A stretch of DNA of 64,000 nucleotides, taken from positions 1 through 64,000 of the forward strand of contig NZ_JAIHOM010000006.1 in NCBI RefSeq assembly GCF_026130165.1, in the 5' to 3' direction. The stretch is from Spirulina subsalsa FACHB-351. GTDB lineage: Bacteria > Cyanobacteriota > Cyanobacteriia > Cyanobacteriales > Spirulinaceae. This document shows, piece by piece, positions 52,591 to 61,575 of the stretch (position 1 is the stretch's first letter; every line of letters starts with the position of its first letter). A model generated the notes under the pieces. The model was not told the origin of the DNA, ran no database searches, and saw nothing but the letters and a program-made list of their open reading frames with translations. The position numbers and the translations under genes are program-made.

Positions 52591-53086
52591 TCAAGATCAT
52601 CTGTGGCAATTAATCTGGAAATATGACCCTAATGCTTTAATTGTTGTGGATGCCGATATGCACGTTAAGCTGGTGAATCCGGCATTTTGTACTATGTTTA
52701 ATCTGCAAACAACAGACATTATTGATCAGCCTGTGTCTTTATTTTTAGATGAGGATGATATTGAAAATTTTAAGCAGGTGTGGGAGACAAATGAGGTAAT
52801 TCGAGGCAAGGAAAAGGAATATTCCCAGTATCATTTGTATGTCAATCAGGTCATTTTTCCCATTGAAGATCAGAGTATTGTGGCCTGTATTATGGTCAAT
52901 ATGACCCACGAGTTAGACCAAAAGCGGGAGTTACGCAAAATCAAGAATGAAACCATTAAGAAGGTTAACGAGGTAGTTGACAATCAGATGAAAGTGGTGC
53001 AAGAAATTGCGGGATTATTAGGAGAAACGACGGCGGAAACGAAGGTTAGTTTGTTAAAAATCATTCAAATGTTGGAACGGGAATAA
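52577..53086 (+). CDS. Single-PAS protein with C-terminal helical segment
   Basis: I chose ATG 52577 (MSENNQDHLWQLIWKYDPNALIVVDADMHVKLVNPAFC), giving 169 residues; it starts inside the ferredoxin gene. PAS domain at ~10-115. C-terminal amphipathic helices (KIKNETIKKVNEVVDNQMKVVQEIAGLLGETTAETKVSLLKIIQML) resemble the Fe-S/hydrogenase-associated PAS proteins of Clostridia. There is no kinase or output domain, so it probably acts by binding a partner, most likely the phosphatase encoded next. C38 lies in the PAS core and might bind a cofactor. Confidence 0.8.
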   Translation: MSENNQDHLWQLIWKYDPNALIVVDADMHVKLVNPAFCTMFNLQTTDIIDQPVSLFLDEDDIENFKQVWETNEVIRGKEKEYSQYHLYVNQVIFPIEDQSIVACIMVNMTHELDQKRELRKIKNETIKKVNEVVDNQMKVVQEIAGLLGETTAETKVSLLKIIQMLERE

Positions 53087-53101
53087 TAAGTGTAAAGCTC
53101 T

Positions 53102-54268
53102 ATGACTGTTGATAATTTCCTAGATATTTATACTCGCAGCTTAAATAAACAGGGTGAGGAACTCTGTGGGGATAAGGTTAAGTTTATTAAGGCTGAGAAG
53201 AAAACCACGGTGGTGATTTCTGATGGGTTGGGGAGTGGGGTAAAGGCGAATATTTTGGCGACGCTGACGACGGAAATTCTGTCTACGATGTTAAATGCAG
53301 ATGTGCCGTTGGAGGAGGTGTTAAAAACGATTATTGCGACGCTACCAATCTGTCAGGTGCGGAAAATTGCCTATTCGACGTTTACGATTATTCAAATTGA
53401 TAATCAGACCAATCATTTCAAGGTGATTAATTTTGATAATCCGCCTTGTTTTTATTTCCGTAAGGGGAAGGCGCAGCAATTAGATTTACAAACTGAGTTA
53501 ATTTTAGATCGTAAGATTAAGGTGGCGGAAGGGTATTTAGAGCGGGGGGATTTTTTAGGGGCAATTAGTGATGGGGTGCTGTATGCGGGGATGGGGGTTG
53601 AGTTGAATTTTGGTTGGGGCTGGGACAATATTGCTAAACATATTGAGTCGGTTTTTTTGAAGGATGGCAATACGTCTCAACGCATTGTTCAAGATGTTAT
53701 TAAAGAAACCCATAAGTTATATCATGACAAAATAGGGGATGATGCGACGTTTGTGGGGGTTTATGTTCGACAACGGAATCCGGTGATGATTTTTACGGGG
53801 CCGCCGTTGGATAATAAACGGGATGGGGAGTATGTGCGGCGTTTGTTGGAGTTTGAGGGGCGTAAGGTGATTTGTGGGGGGACGACGGGGAATATTGTGG
53901 CGACCTATTTGGGCGATCGCATTGAAATGGATATTAGCACCATGCGCAAGGAATTACCCCCCATTGGGCTGTTAAAAGGGGTGGATTTGGTGACGGAGGG
54001 GATTCTAACCATTTCTAAGGCTACGGAGTATATTAAGGCCTGTAATTGTGACTTAACTCGTCTGTCTTCGGATACCAATGGGGCTTATTTGTTAGCGCGG
54101 GAGATTTTACAGGCCGATTCGATCTTGTTTTTAGTGGGTCAGAAGATTAACGAATTCTATCAAAACCCCTTGCTGCCGAAAAATATCTCTATCCGACGCA
54201 GCTTAATTGAAGATTTAGTTAAATTTTTGCGCGATCGCCAGAAAGAAGTTGACATTGAGTATTGTTAA
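53102..54268 (+). CDS. SpoIIE-family (PP2C-type) protein phosphatase
   Basis: A 388-residue PP2C-like Ser/Thr phosphatase. Metal-binding Asp motifs are VVISDGLGSGVKANILATLT (D41), GAISDGVLYAGMG and KIGDDATFVGVYV, all intact. The second half (~225-388, IFTGPPLDNKRDGEYVRRLLEFEGRKVICGGTTGNIVA...PPIGLLKGVDLVTEGILTIS) is an extra domain found in the Firmicute proteins adjacent to [FeFe]-hydrogenases (family recall). It has no receiver or sensor of its own, so input likely comes from the PAS protein and ferredoxin. The dephosphorylation target, perhaps an anti-sigma-factor antagonist, is not in the window. Confidence 0.88.
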   Translation: MTVDNFLDIYTRSLNKQGEELCGDKVKFIKAEKKTTVVISDGLGSGVKANILATLTTEILSTMLNADVPLEEVLKTIIATLPICQVRKIAYSTFTIIQIDNQTNHFKVINFDNPPCFYFRKGKAQQLDLQTELILDRKIKVAEGYLERGDFLGAISDGVLYAGMGVELNFGWGWDNIAKHIESVFLKDGNTSQRIVQDVIKETHKLYHDKIGDDATFVGVYVRQRNPVMIFTGPPLDNKRDGEYVRRLLEFEGRKVICGGTTGNIVATYLGDRIEMDISTMRKELPPIGLLKGVDLVTEGILTISKATEYIKACNCDLTRLSSDTNGAYLLAREILQADSILFLVGQKINEFYQNPLLPKNISIRRSLIEDLVKFLRDRQKEVDIEYC

Positions 54269-54284
54269 CCCCCATTAACCCAGA

Positions 54285-54746
54285 ATGCAGTCACTCCCTC
54301 CCCTTTCTACCCTAATTATCGGCTACGGTAACACCCTGCGCAGTGACGACGGGGCCGGGCAGGCCATCGCCGAAACCGTGGAAAGTTGGGGCTTAGAGGG
54401 CGTTTCTAGTTTAGCCGTCCACCAACTCACCCCCGAATTAGCGGCCGAGATGGCCCAATCCCGACAGGTGATTTTTGTGGATGTGTATCCTAGCACAAGG
54501 GACTCGCCCCAAGGAGTACAAGTGACCGCAATTGCTCCCGGAGAGAAGAACCCCACCCTAGGCCATGCCAGTAGTCCCCAATCCTTACTGGCCCTGTGTC
54601 AAGTCCTCTATCAGACCACTCCGGTCAGTTATTGGGTGTTAGTCCCGGCCGAAAACTTCGAGTTTGGGGAAAGCTTTTCCCCTCTCACCACCCAGAATAT
54701 CCCTTTGGCCTTAGAAGAGATTCAAACGCTGTTGAGTTGCCGCTAA
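54285..54746 (+). CDS. hoxW: [NiFe]-hydrogenase maturation protease
   Basis: Cleaves the C-terminal peptide of the hydrogenase large subunit after nickel insertion. The 153-residue protein shows LIIGYGNTLRSDDGAG (Ni-sensing Asp/Glu at ~19-20), VIFVDVYPS (second Asp) and GHASSP (His), the three nickel-contact residues of HybD-type proteases. Its place before hypA-hypB, and the lack of uptake-hydrogenase genes, suggest HoxW for the bidirectional HoxEFUYH enzyme; HupW cannot be excluded. It starts 17 bp after the phosphatase gene. Confidence 0.88.
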   Translation: MQSLPPLSTLIIGYGNTLRSDDGAGQAIAETVESWGLEGVSSLAVHQLTPELAAEMAQSRQVIFVDVYPSTRDSPQGVQVTAIAPGEKNPTLGHASSPQSLLALCQVLYQTTPVSYWVLVPAENFEFGESFSPLTTQNIPLALEEIQTLLSCR

Positions 54747-54749
54747 ATT

Positions 54750-55091
54750 ATGCACGAAGTCAGTTTAATGGAACAAACCTTAGCGATCGCCTTCGATCAT
54801 GCCCAACAGCAAAACGCCCAGCGCATTCATCGGCTCAAAATGCGCATCGGGGCAGTGTCTGGAGTCGTTCCCGAGGCCTTAAGTTTTGCCTTTGATGTGG
54901 TGGCCTCCGGCACCATTGCCGAAGGAGCGACCCTAGAAATTGAAAACATCCCCGTCACCTGTTTTTGTCCCGACTGTGACCTGTTATTCAATCCCCCCGA
55001 CTTATTTTATCAATGCCCCCACTGTGGCAGCTATATCCAGAAACCCCTAGCCGGGCAAGAAATAGAACTTACATCCTTGGAGGTATCCTAA
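54750..55091 (+). CDS. hypA: Hydrogenase nickel incorporation protein HypA
   Basis: A nickel metallochaperone. The 113-residue protein begins MHEVSLMEQ, with the N-terminal Met-His that binds Ni2+, and has a zinc ribbon with CPDC (~74-77) and CPHC (~91-94). The length is normal. It starts 4 bp after hoxW and ends 3 bp before hypB, so it is translationally coupled. It hands Ni2+ to the hydrogenase large subunit with HypB. Confidence 0.96.
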   Translation: MHEVSLMEQTLAIAFDHAQQQNAQRIHRLKMRIGAVSGVVPEALSFAFDVVASGTIAEGATLEIENIPVTCFCPDCDLLFNPPDLFYQCPHCGSYIQKPLAGQEIELTSLEVS

Positions 55092-55093
55092 CT

Positions 55094-55897
55094 ATGTGTG
55101 GAAATTGCGGTTGTCACGAACATCCTGAAATCGGCATTCACATCCATGAACACCCTCACCATCACCATGGTCATGACCACCATCATGACCATGACCATCA
55201 CCACCACCATGAACACCCCCAAGACACCCCCACCAAAACCGTCGATGTAGCCCAAGCGGTTCTCAGTAAAAATGATCGCCTGGCTGAACGGAATCGGGGT
55301 TATTTTTTAGCGAAAAATCTCTGGGTGTTAAACCTTTTATCGGCTCCGGGATCTGGGAAAACTACCTTGTTAGAGCGCACCATCAGCGACTTACAGGGGA
55401 AAATTGCCACGGGGGTAGTAGTGGGGGACTTAGAAACCGATAACGACGCTCAACGATTGCGCGATCGCGGTATTCCCTCCATCCAAATCACCACCGGGAC
55501 CCTCTGCCATCTTGAAGCAGATATGGTCCTCCATGCCGCCCAACACTTAGACCTCGATCATCTGGATTTATTAGTCATTGAAAACGTCGGCAATCTCGTT
55601 TGTCCCGCCGCCTACGATTTAGGGGAAAATTGGCGCGTAGCCCTGCTTTCCACCACCGAAGGCGAAGATAAACCCTTAAAATACCCCACCCTTTTTAAAT
55701 CCGCCGATGTAGTCATTATTAACAAAATCGACATCGCCGAAGTCGTTGGTTTTGACCAAGAAAAAGCCCTGAATAACATCCGTCGCATCGCCCCCCAAGC
55801 CCAAATCTTCGCCCTCTCCGCCCGCACGGGGGAAGGGATGGAACAATGGTATGAGGCCTTGTGTCACAAAGTGCAAGCCCTCTCTCCAGTGGGCTAG
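55094..55897 (+). CDS. hypB: Hydrogenase nickel incorporation GTPase HypB
   Basis: I chose ATG 55094, with GGAGG at 55079-55083, giving 267 residues. The N-terminus carries CGNCGC (high-affinity Ni site, CxxCxC) and a very His-rich stretch (~residues 8-36, over 15 His) for nickel storage. The G domain has [16 protein letters not shown] (P-loop), [12 protein letters not shown] (switch), [16 protein letters not shown] (Ni/Zn site) and NKIDIAE (guanine specificity). GTP hydrolysis drives Ni delivery. It is the last gene of the operon, followed by a terminator. Confidence 0.97.
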   Translation: MCGNCGCHEHPEIGIHIHEHPHHHHGHDHHHDHDHHHHHEHPQDTPTKTVDVAQAVLSKNDRLAERNRGYFLAKNLWVLNLLSAPGSGKTTLLERTISDLQGKIATGVVVGDLETDNDAQRLRDRGIPSIQITTGTLCHLEADMVLHAAQHLDLDHLDLLVIENVGNLVCPAAYDLGENWRVALLSTTEGEDKPLKYPTLFKSADVVIINKIDIAEVVGFDQEKALNNIRRIAPQAQIFALSARTGEGMEQWYEALCHKVQALSPVG

Positions 55898-55923
55898 TTG
55901 CCTTGGAAAATGCTCAATCCTTG

Positions 55924-55957
55924 CCCCGTCAAATTTTAGGTTTGACGGGGTTGTTGT
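55924..55957 (+). terminator. Intrinsic terminator of the hypB operon
   Basis: CCCCGTCAAA (55924-55933) pairs perfectly with TTTGACGGGG (55941-55950) around a 7-nt loop, followed by TTGTTGT. It lies 26 bp after the hypB stop. Confidence 0.8.
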
Positions 55958-55997
55958 GAGGTAGCTTACTAGGCAACAATAACAGAGGACAAATTTC

Positions 55998-56034
55998 CAA
56001 CAGCCATCCTAGAAGGACGGGGCTTTAAACCCAG
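55998..56034. other. IS200/IS605-end-like hairpin
   Basis: CAACAGCCATCCTAGAAGGACGGGGCTTTAAACCC has the GCCATCC...GGACGGGGCTTT layout seen at the ends of IS200/IS605-type elements. No transposase is near. It is one of four such hairpins in the window. Confidence 0.4.
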
Positions 56035-56181
56035 TTTTTGGGCAATAGTCGCCATAGGGGGATTGATGTCAACGCGCCAAAATATACTTCAAAATATACA
56101 TTCTCTTGCCATACTGCAAAAAACCAGTTGATTAACACCCCTTTTTCTCATCAACCGTCAGATGTCAAGGAAATTCTAACC

Positions 56182-57330
56182 ATGAATCCTGTCAAACTCA
56201 TGATTATTGATGCAGATCAGCAGATTCTGCATAAACTTGAACCCCTTTTAAGCGAAATGGGGTATCAAGTTGCTTGTCTAGTAGATAGGAGAGAAGACAC
56301 TCTAGAACAAATCCTCCACTATACTCCTGATTTGCTATTAGTTGGAAAATCCTTCATCTCGTCTAGTCAAAATCAAACCTTGATCTTGACCTTAGCCCAC
56401 GACTACCACTTACCTATTATTTTTGTCACCGATTCTATTGAGCAAACCACCTTACATCACACCACAGGAATTAACCCAGTTGGTTATTTAACCCACCCCT
56501 TCGAGAAAACCGAAATTTTTCCTATTATTGAAATTGCTTTAGCACGCTCACAAGCTCAACTGGAAGTTCGCAAAGCCTTAGCGAAAGAGCAAGAACTCAA
56601 TGAGCTAAAGTCTCGGTTAATTACCATGATTTCTCATTATTTTCGCACCCCTTTATCTACTATTGTTTTTTCGGCTGGATTACTCAACAGTTATGGCTAT
56701 CAATGCTCAGAAGACAAGCTAAAAGTTCATCTAGACCGCATTCAATCTGGGGCGAAATCTCTCACAGACTTACTCGATAAAATTTTAGTTTTCAGTAAAG
56801 CAGAATCTCGGGAAATTCCTCTACAGATTAAACCCATTAATATTCATCAATTCTGCTTAGAGTTACAGGAAGAGATAAAAACCTTATATCCCTTAGTTAA
56901 CCTAAAATTAACCTTGGCTCACCCAATGACTGAGGCTAATCTTGATCCGAAAATAATTAAACAGATTTTGCTTTATGTTTTAGTCAATTCGATTCAATAT
57001 TCTCACCCTGAAACCCCAATCTATCTGTCTGTTAAACAAACTAAAAACCAAGTTATTTTTAACATTATTGATCACGGAATTGGAATTCCAGTGGAAGATA
57101 GAAGTCAAATTTTTGACCTTTTCCATCGGGGGAGCAATGTGGGGAGTATTCCGGGAACAGGTTTGGGCTTATCCATTGTCCAACAATTGCTAGAACTGCA
57201 TCAAGGCAGTATCTTTTTACAAAGTGAACTGAATGTCGGCACGACTGTTACACTCTGCTTTGCTAAAAATGGGTTGCCTAAAATGCTCTGTCAATGCCAT
57301 GAGTTGATCCCGAAAAAAACAGTAGTTTAA
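56182..57330 (+). CDS. Sensor kinase with degenerate receiver, HisKA and HATPase
   Basis: I chose ATG 56182 (MNPVKLMIIDADQQILHKLE), giving 382 residues. The N-terminal receiver-like domain lacks the phosphoacceptor Asp: the site reads PDLLLVGKSF where PDLILxDIxMP is expected. It may bind a ligand or partner instead. HisKA has MISHYFRTPLSTIVFS (His intact); HATPase has YVLVNSIQYSHPETPI, IDHGIGIPVED and GTGLGLSIVQQLL. It precedes a second receiver-kinase gene by 21 bp, so the two probably work together. Confidence 0.88.
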   Translation: MNPVKLMIIDADQQILHKLEPLLSEMGYQVACLVDRREDTLEQILHYTPDLLLVGKSFISSSQNQTLILTLAHDYHLPIIFVTDSIEQTTLHHTTGINPVGYLTHPFEKTEIFPIIEIALARSQAQLEVRKALAKEQELNELKSRLITMISHYFRTPLSTIVFSAGLLNSYGYQCSEDKLKVHLDRIQSGAKSLTDLLDKILVFSKAESREIPLQIKPINIHQFCLELQEEIKTLYPLVNLKLTLAHPMTEANLDPKIIKQILLYVLVNSIQYSHPETPIYLSVKQTKNQVIFNIIDHGIGIPVEDRSQIFDLFHRGSNVGSIPGTGLGLSIVQQLLELHQGSIFLQSELNVGTTVTLCFAKNGLPKMLCQCHELIPKKTVV

Positions 57331-57351
57331 CAGTCTATTCTAGGGGATAAA

Positions 57352-58440
57352 ATGACCACTATTTTAGTAATTGAAGATGAAGAACCGATCCGTGAAAATA
57401 TTATCGAGTTATTAGAGTCAGAAGATTTTCAAGTTCTGGCCGCAGATAGTGGAGTGCAGGGATTAGCCTTAGCACAAACCTATTTACCGGACTTAATTCT
57501 CTGTGATATTATGATCCCGGAGTTGGATGGTTATGAGGTTTTGCAACAACTGCGTCAAAATTCAGCAACGGCGACTATTCCTCTAATTTTTTTAACAGCT
57601 TTATCTGACCAAAGAGATACTCGTCGGGGGATGGAATTGGGTGCCGATGATTATTTAACTAAACCTTGTACTCCTGATGGTTTATTGAGGGCGATTGCCT
57701 CTCGTTTGGCAAGAAAGGCATTATTTGAACAACAAACGGTTACGAAACTCAATGAGTTACGCACGAATATTAACCACTCTTTACCCCATGAATTACGCAC
57801 GCCTTTGAATACGATTTTAGGGTTTACTGAATTGTTAATGGCAGATTTAGAGGAGTTAGCGTTACCGGAAATTCGGGAAATGATGGAGCAAATTCACCGC
57901 TCTGGTCTATTGTTATATCAGTTAATCCAAAATTTCTTACTTTATGCGGAATTAGAACTGATTGCCACCCAGCCGGAACAGATTACCTCCTTACAAAATA
58001 GTTGCACAGAACAGACGGAACGATATCTCGAAGAAATTGCCCGACAGGAAGCCCAAAAAGTAGGGCGAGAAGGGGATTTACAGCTAGAAATTATTCCCAG
58101 TTCTGCCCAAATTTCTGTTAATCATTTTAAAAAACTCTTGACAGAAATCATCAATAATGCTTTTAAATTTTCAGCCTCTCAAACCCCTGTACAGGTTAAG
58201 AGTCAACGGGAGGAACAATTTTTGAGTATTACAGTGAGTAATTATGGGCGGGGTTTAACGGTGGAGCAGATCCAAAATATTGGGGGGTATATGCAGTTTG
58301 AGCGGAAATTATATGAACAATCGGGGTCAGGTTTAGGTTTGGCGATCGCACAGCGCCTAGTGGAGTTGTACGGGGGCAGTTTTACAGTAGAGAGTATCCC
58401 GGAACAGATCACGACCCTACGGATTCTCTTACCCATCTAA
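57352..58440 (+). CDS. Receiver-histidine kinase hybrid
   Basis: A 362-residue protein: a canonical receiver (ILVIEDEEPIRENII, phospho-Asp in DLILCDIMIPELDGYEV, T and K in FLTALSDQRDTRRGMELGADDYLTKPC), then HisKA with HSLPHELRTPLNTILG and HATPase with LTEIINNAFKFSASQTPV and GSGLGLAIAQRLVELYGG. A receiver placed before a kinase is common in cyanobacteria. Its receiver could accept phosphate from the kinase encoded just upstream. Confidence 0.92.
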   Translation: MTTILVIEDEEPIRENIIELLESEDFQVLAADSGVQGLALAQTYLPDLILCDIMIPELDGYEVLQQLRQNSATATIPLIFLTALSDQRDTRRGMELGADDYLTKPCTPDGLLRAIASRLARKALFEQQTVTKLNELRTNINHSLPHELRTPLNTILGFTELLMADLEELALPEIREMMEQIHRSGLLLYQLIQNFLLYAELELIATQPEQITSLQNSCTEQTERYLEEIARQEAQKVGREGDLQLEIIPSSAQISVNHFKKLLTEIINNAFKFSASQTPVQVKSQREEQFLSITVSNYGRGLTVEQIQNIGGYMQFERKLYEQSGSGLGLAIAQRLVELYGGSFTVESIPEQITTLRILLPI

Positions 58441-58456
58441 AATGCTAAGGTAGAGC

Positions 58457-59764
58457 GTGAATCCCTACCTTGCCCTAATAACTGTGAAGGTTTTTAGAAC
58501 ATTAGCCCCAGAAACTCAACGGAATCTCTTATTTCTCTTTTTGACTGGATTATGCTTCTGGACCAGTTTAACCGCCCTTTTGCCCACCCTACCCCTCTAT
58601 ATTGAATTTGCCGGAGCCACTCAGCAACAGGTGGGCTTAGTGATGGGGAGTTTTGCCATTGGGTTGTTATTATCTCGGGGCATCTTGGGACAGTGGGCCG
58701 ACCAACGGAGTCGTAAACTGGTGGTACAGGTAGGAACGCTGGCCGTGGCGATCGCACCCTTTGGCTATGCTCTGTTTACCAGTCTCCCCCTACTGGTCGC
58801 CATCCGGGCCTTTCACGGGATTAGTGTTGCCGGACTGACTACAGGATACAGCGCCCTAGTGGTAGACTTATCCCCCCCCGAAAAACGGGGCGAAATCATC
58901 GGTTATATGAGTTTAGGCGTTCCCCTTGGCATGGCACTCGGTCCGGCCTTGGGGGGCTATTTAGCGGAAATCTTTGGCTATGGCTTTTTGTTCCTACTTT
59001 GTGGACTGCTGGGCATTTTAGGCTTAATTTGTGCGGGTCAAGTACGGGAAGAATTGCGCTACAAAGTCCGGTTGTCCCCGAAAACCGCCGCCCCTCCCGT
59101 TAAACTCTCCCGTCGTTTCTTCAAAGCCCTTGTCGGGATGCGCTGGTCTTTAGTCAAAAGTCCCCGTCTACGCATTCCAGCGATTATTTTACTCTTCGTG
59201 GGGCTAGTATTTGGGGGACTGACGGCGTTCATCCCGGCTTATATTCGGGATAGTAATGTGGGCTTAAATGCAGGGTTATTTTACACGGCCGTTGCGATCG
59301 CCAGTTTTATCATTCGTTTACTGGCCGGACGAGCCTCAGATCGCTTAGGTCGCGGCTTTTTTATTACCTGTAGTCTCTGTTGTTACGTCCTAGCCATGAT
59401 GATCCTAGCCATTTCCCAATATAACTGGCAATTTTTACTAGCGGGTCTAGCCCAAGGCGCTGGGGGAGGGACACTCCTCCCCATGATGACCGCCTTGGTC
59501 GCCGATCGCTCTAACATAGATGAACGGGGTCAATCTTACGCCTTCTGTGTGGGGGGGTTTGATGTGGGAATTGCCCTCGGTGCGCCCCTTGCCGGACTGA
59601 TGATGACGGTGGTCAACTATCGCGGTTTATTTACCCTCTCCGCTGGTTTCCTGACCTTTGCCCTCTGGATTTTTATCACCTTATCCAGCAAGGATATTGA
59701 ACATTCAATGCGCTTTGCTTTTGGTCGGGGAGAGGATGCCTATTCTTTAATCCAGAAACAGTGA
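58457..59764 (+). CDS. MFS transporter
   Basis: A 435-residue, twelve-helix major facilitator. The loop-2 motif is present (GILGQWADQRSRKLVV, G-x-x-x-D-R-x-x-R/K) and is repeated at loop 8 (LLAGRASDRLGRGFFI). Motif C-like GMALGPALGGYLAEIFGY suggests a drug/H+ antiporter type. Translation starts at GTG 58457, 16 bp after the kinase gene. The substrate is unknown. Confidence 0.9.
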   Translation: MNPYLALITVKVFRTLAPETQRNLLFLFLTGLCFWTSLTALLPTLPLYIEFAGATQQQVGLVMGSFAIGLLLSRGILGQWADQRSRKLVVQVGTLAVAIAPFGYALFTSLPLLVAIRAFHGISVAGLTTGYSALVVDLSPPEKRGEIIGYMSLGVPLGMALGPALGGYLAEIFGYGFLFLLCGLLGILGLICAGQVREELRYKVRLSPKTAAPPVKLSRRFFKALVGMRWSLVKSPRLRIPAIILLFVGLVFGGLTAFIPAYIRDSNVGLNAGLFYTAVAIASFIIRLLAGRASDRLGRGFFITCSLCCYVLAMMILAISQYNWQFLLAGLAQGAGGGTLLPMMTALVADRSNIDERGQSYAFCVGGFDVGIALGAPLAGLMMTVVNYRGLFTLSAGFLTFALWIFITLSSKDIEHSMRFAFGRGEDAYSLIQKQ

Positions 59765-59886
59765 ATGACCTCCCCATGTCGCCGGAGATTCTTGAGTTGT
59801 TAGCCATTTTGGATTGACCAACAAGCCTTGATAATTGATAATTAATTATTGATCACTGATTTCCGGGGCTTGAACATAAAACAATT

Positions 59887-60192
59887 ATGCCTGAAGCAGT
59901 TGCGGTTATTGAAACGATGGGCTTTCCCGCCATTTTAGCGGCGGCGGATGCGATGGTAAAAGCGGGGCGTGTTACGCTGGTTTGGTTTGATAAGGCCGAA
60001 AGTGGGCGCTTTGTGGTGGCCATTCGGGGGCCAGTGTCCGAGGTGAACATGGCACAGGCCGCGGGGATTGAAGCAGGAGAAAGTGTTTTCGGGGGGGAAG
60101 TTCTCACCCATTATATTGTGCCGAACCCACCGGAAAATGTGATTAATGTTCTCCCCCTCGAATATACCGAGGCGGTGGAACGCTTCCGATAG
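59887..60192 (+). CDS. ccmK3: Carboxysome shell protein CcmK3
   Basis: A 101-residue BMC-domain shell subunit. The domain is complete (AVIETMGFPAILAAADAMVKAGRVTLVWF...VAIRGPVSEVNMAQAAGIEAGE). The central pore segment reads KAESGR rather than KIGSGR (CcmK1/K2) or R(V/A)GSAR (CcmK4), which marks CcmK3. In other species CcmK3 does not form homohexamers but joins CcmK4 in heterohexamers that may alter shell permeability. It has a weak ribosome binding site, in contrast to ccmK4, fitting a lower dose. Confidence 0.9.
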   Translation: MPEAVAVIETMGFPAILAAADAMVKAGRVTLVWFDKAESGRFVVAIRGPVSEVNMAQAAGIEAGESVFGGEVLTHYIVPNPPENVINVLPLEYTEAVERFR

Positions 60193-60269
60193 CTCAAGGG
60201 CGGTAAAATAAACCTTGGCTGATCTTGGATGTCAATGTGATACAAGTTTTTAAAAGAAGGAGAATCTGA

Positions 60270-60608
60270 ATGCCAGAGGCCGTTGGATCATTAGAAACGA
60301 AGGGATTCCCCCCTGTACTGGCTGCTGCTGATGCAATGGTCAAAGCAGGCCGTGTAACGTTGGTGGGGTATATTCGCGTGGGGAGTGCGCGTTTTACGGT
60401 GAATATTCGGGGGGATGTGTCTGAGGTGAAGACTGCCATGGAAGCAGGGATTGAGGCGGCTAAAAATACCCCCGGCGGGACTCTAGAAACTTGGGTGATT
60501 ATCCCTAGACCCCATGAGAATGTAGTGGCGGTTCTACCGATTGATTATAGCGAAGGGGTAGAGGTGTATCGTCAAGCGGTGTCTCAACCTCGGATTTTTA
60601 ACCGTTAA
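60270..60608 (+). CDS. ccmK4: Carboxysome shell protein CcmK4
   Basis: A 112-residue BMC-domain protein with the pore motif RVGSAR and the CcmK4-typical GYIRVGSARFTVNIRGDVSEVK. AAGGAG lies at about 60256-60261 before the ATG. It follows ccmK3 by 77 bp in the usual satellite ccmK3-ccmK4 pair, away from the main ccm operon, as in beta-cyanobacteria. The shell admits bicarbonate and RuBP and retains CO2. Confidence 0.93.
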   Translation: MPEAVGSLETKGFPPVLAAADAMVKAGRVTLVGYIRVGSARFTVNIRGDVSEVKTAMEAGIEAAKNTPGGTLETWVIIPRPHENVVAVLPIDYSEGVEVYRQAVSQPRIFNR

Positions 60609-60732
60609 GGTTGATCCATTTTCTGTTAATTATCAATTATCAATGATTATTAAGTATTAATTGAAGGGGAACTAGACCACTCTACTAGCGAGAGGGGGCA
60701 TTCTAGGCAATCTTGTTTACTCATTAGGTGAA

Positions 60733-61572
60733 TTGAGCCAAATTGGGCGAAGTTTCCCCCGTAAATTCTCCCAAGATTTGACTTTTCTTAATATACTAGG
60801 CTCATTAAACCTATTGATAAAATCAGCAGTGTTATTACTGAATCAGAAAAATTTGGGTGAGGAAGCGCTGAATAAAATTGCGCGACTGGCTTTGAAAAGT
60901 CAAATTAGGAAGGCGCAAGATTTGACGGTCCGGGTCAAAACGGATCCTAACCTCTTGGCGCAAGGTAAGTTAGAGTCCCTGTTAATCGATGGGACAGGTC
61001 TGGTGATGGGGCAAAATCTCCGCATGGAGGAGATGCGTCTCCATATGAAAACCATTGCAGTTAGTCCGTTTAAGGCACTGATGGGCAATATTGAGTTAAC
61101 TCAACCCACGAATGGGACGGCCTGCATTCGTTTGACAGAGGCGGACTTTAATCGGGCGTTTAATACTAAACTGTTGAGCGATCGCATTCAAGCCCTACCC
61201 ACCCGCCAAAACCAACACCCCATTACCCTAACGCCCCAGAGCATTCATTGTCATCTCCTCGCTACAGGTAAAATCGCCATTGATGTAGATTTGACTGTCT
61301 CTCCCACGGGGGAACGCCAACAGGTGACTCTAGAAGCGACTCCCACGATGTTGGGGCAAGAAGTTGTCCTAGCCAATTGTCACTATAGTCAAGGGGTTGA
61401 ACCCTACCCAGAATTCACCGAGATATTGCGCCAGAAGGCTCTAGATGTGCTGAATTTACGAGATTTTGAAATTCAAGGCATTTCTCTGTATATCGAAGAA
61501 TTAACCGTGGAATCGGGGCAGTTAACGGTTTGTGCGATCGCCAAAATGACCCACTTTCCGGGCAAACGTTAA
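60733..61572 (+). CDS. DUF2993 (LmeA-like) protein
   Basis: A 279-residue protein of the DUF2993/LmeA family (lipid-binding beta-rich fold). Typical elements are VRVKTDPNLLAQGKLESLLIDGTGLVM, LRMEEMRLHMKTIAVSPFKALMGNIELTQPT and CIRLTEADFNRAFNT. In actinobacteria LmeA binds phospholipids; in cyanobacteria it is unassigned. Translation appears to start at TTG 60733, since no ATG or GTG gives a better N-terminus. It is followed 3 bp later by the DUF2809 gene. Confidence 0.8.
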   Translation: MSQIGRSFPRKFSQDLTFLNILGSLNLLIKSAVLLLNQKNLGEEALNKIARLALKSQIRKAQDLTVRVKTDPNLLAQGKLESLLIDGTGLVMGQNLRMEEMRLHMKTIAVSPFKALMGNIELTQPTNGTACIRLTEADFNRAFNTKLLSDRIQALPTRQNQHPITLTPQSIHCHLLATGKIAIDVDLTVSPTGERQQVTLEATPTMLGQEVVLANCHYSQGVEPYPEFTEILRQKALDVLNLRDFEIQGISLYIEELTVESGQLTVCAIAKMTHFPGKR

Positions 61573-61575
61573 CCT

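Noticed and set aside
55013-55093. Upstream in-frame start for hypB
   Set aside because: It lies inside hypA; the ATG at 55094 has a strong GGAGG and gives the CGNCGC nickel motif at the N-terminus.
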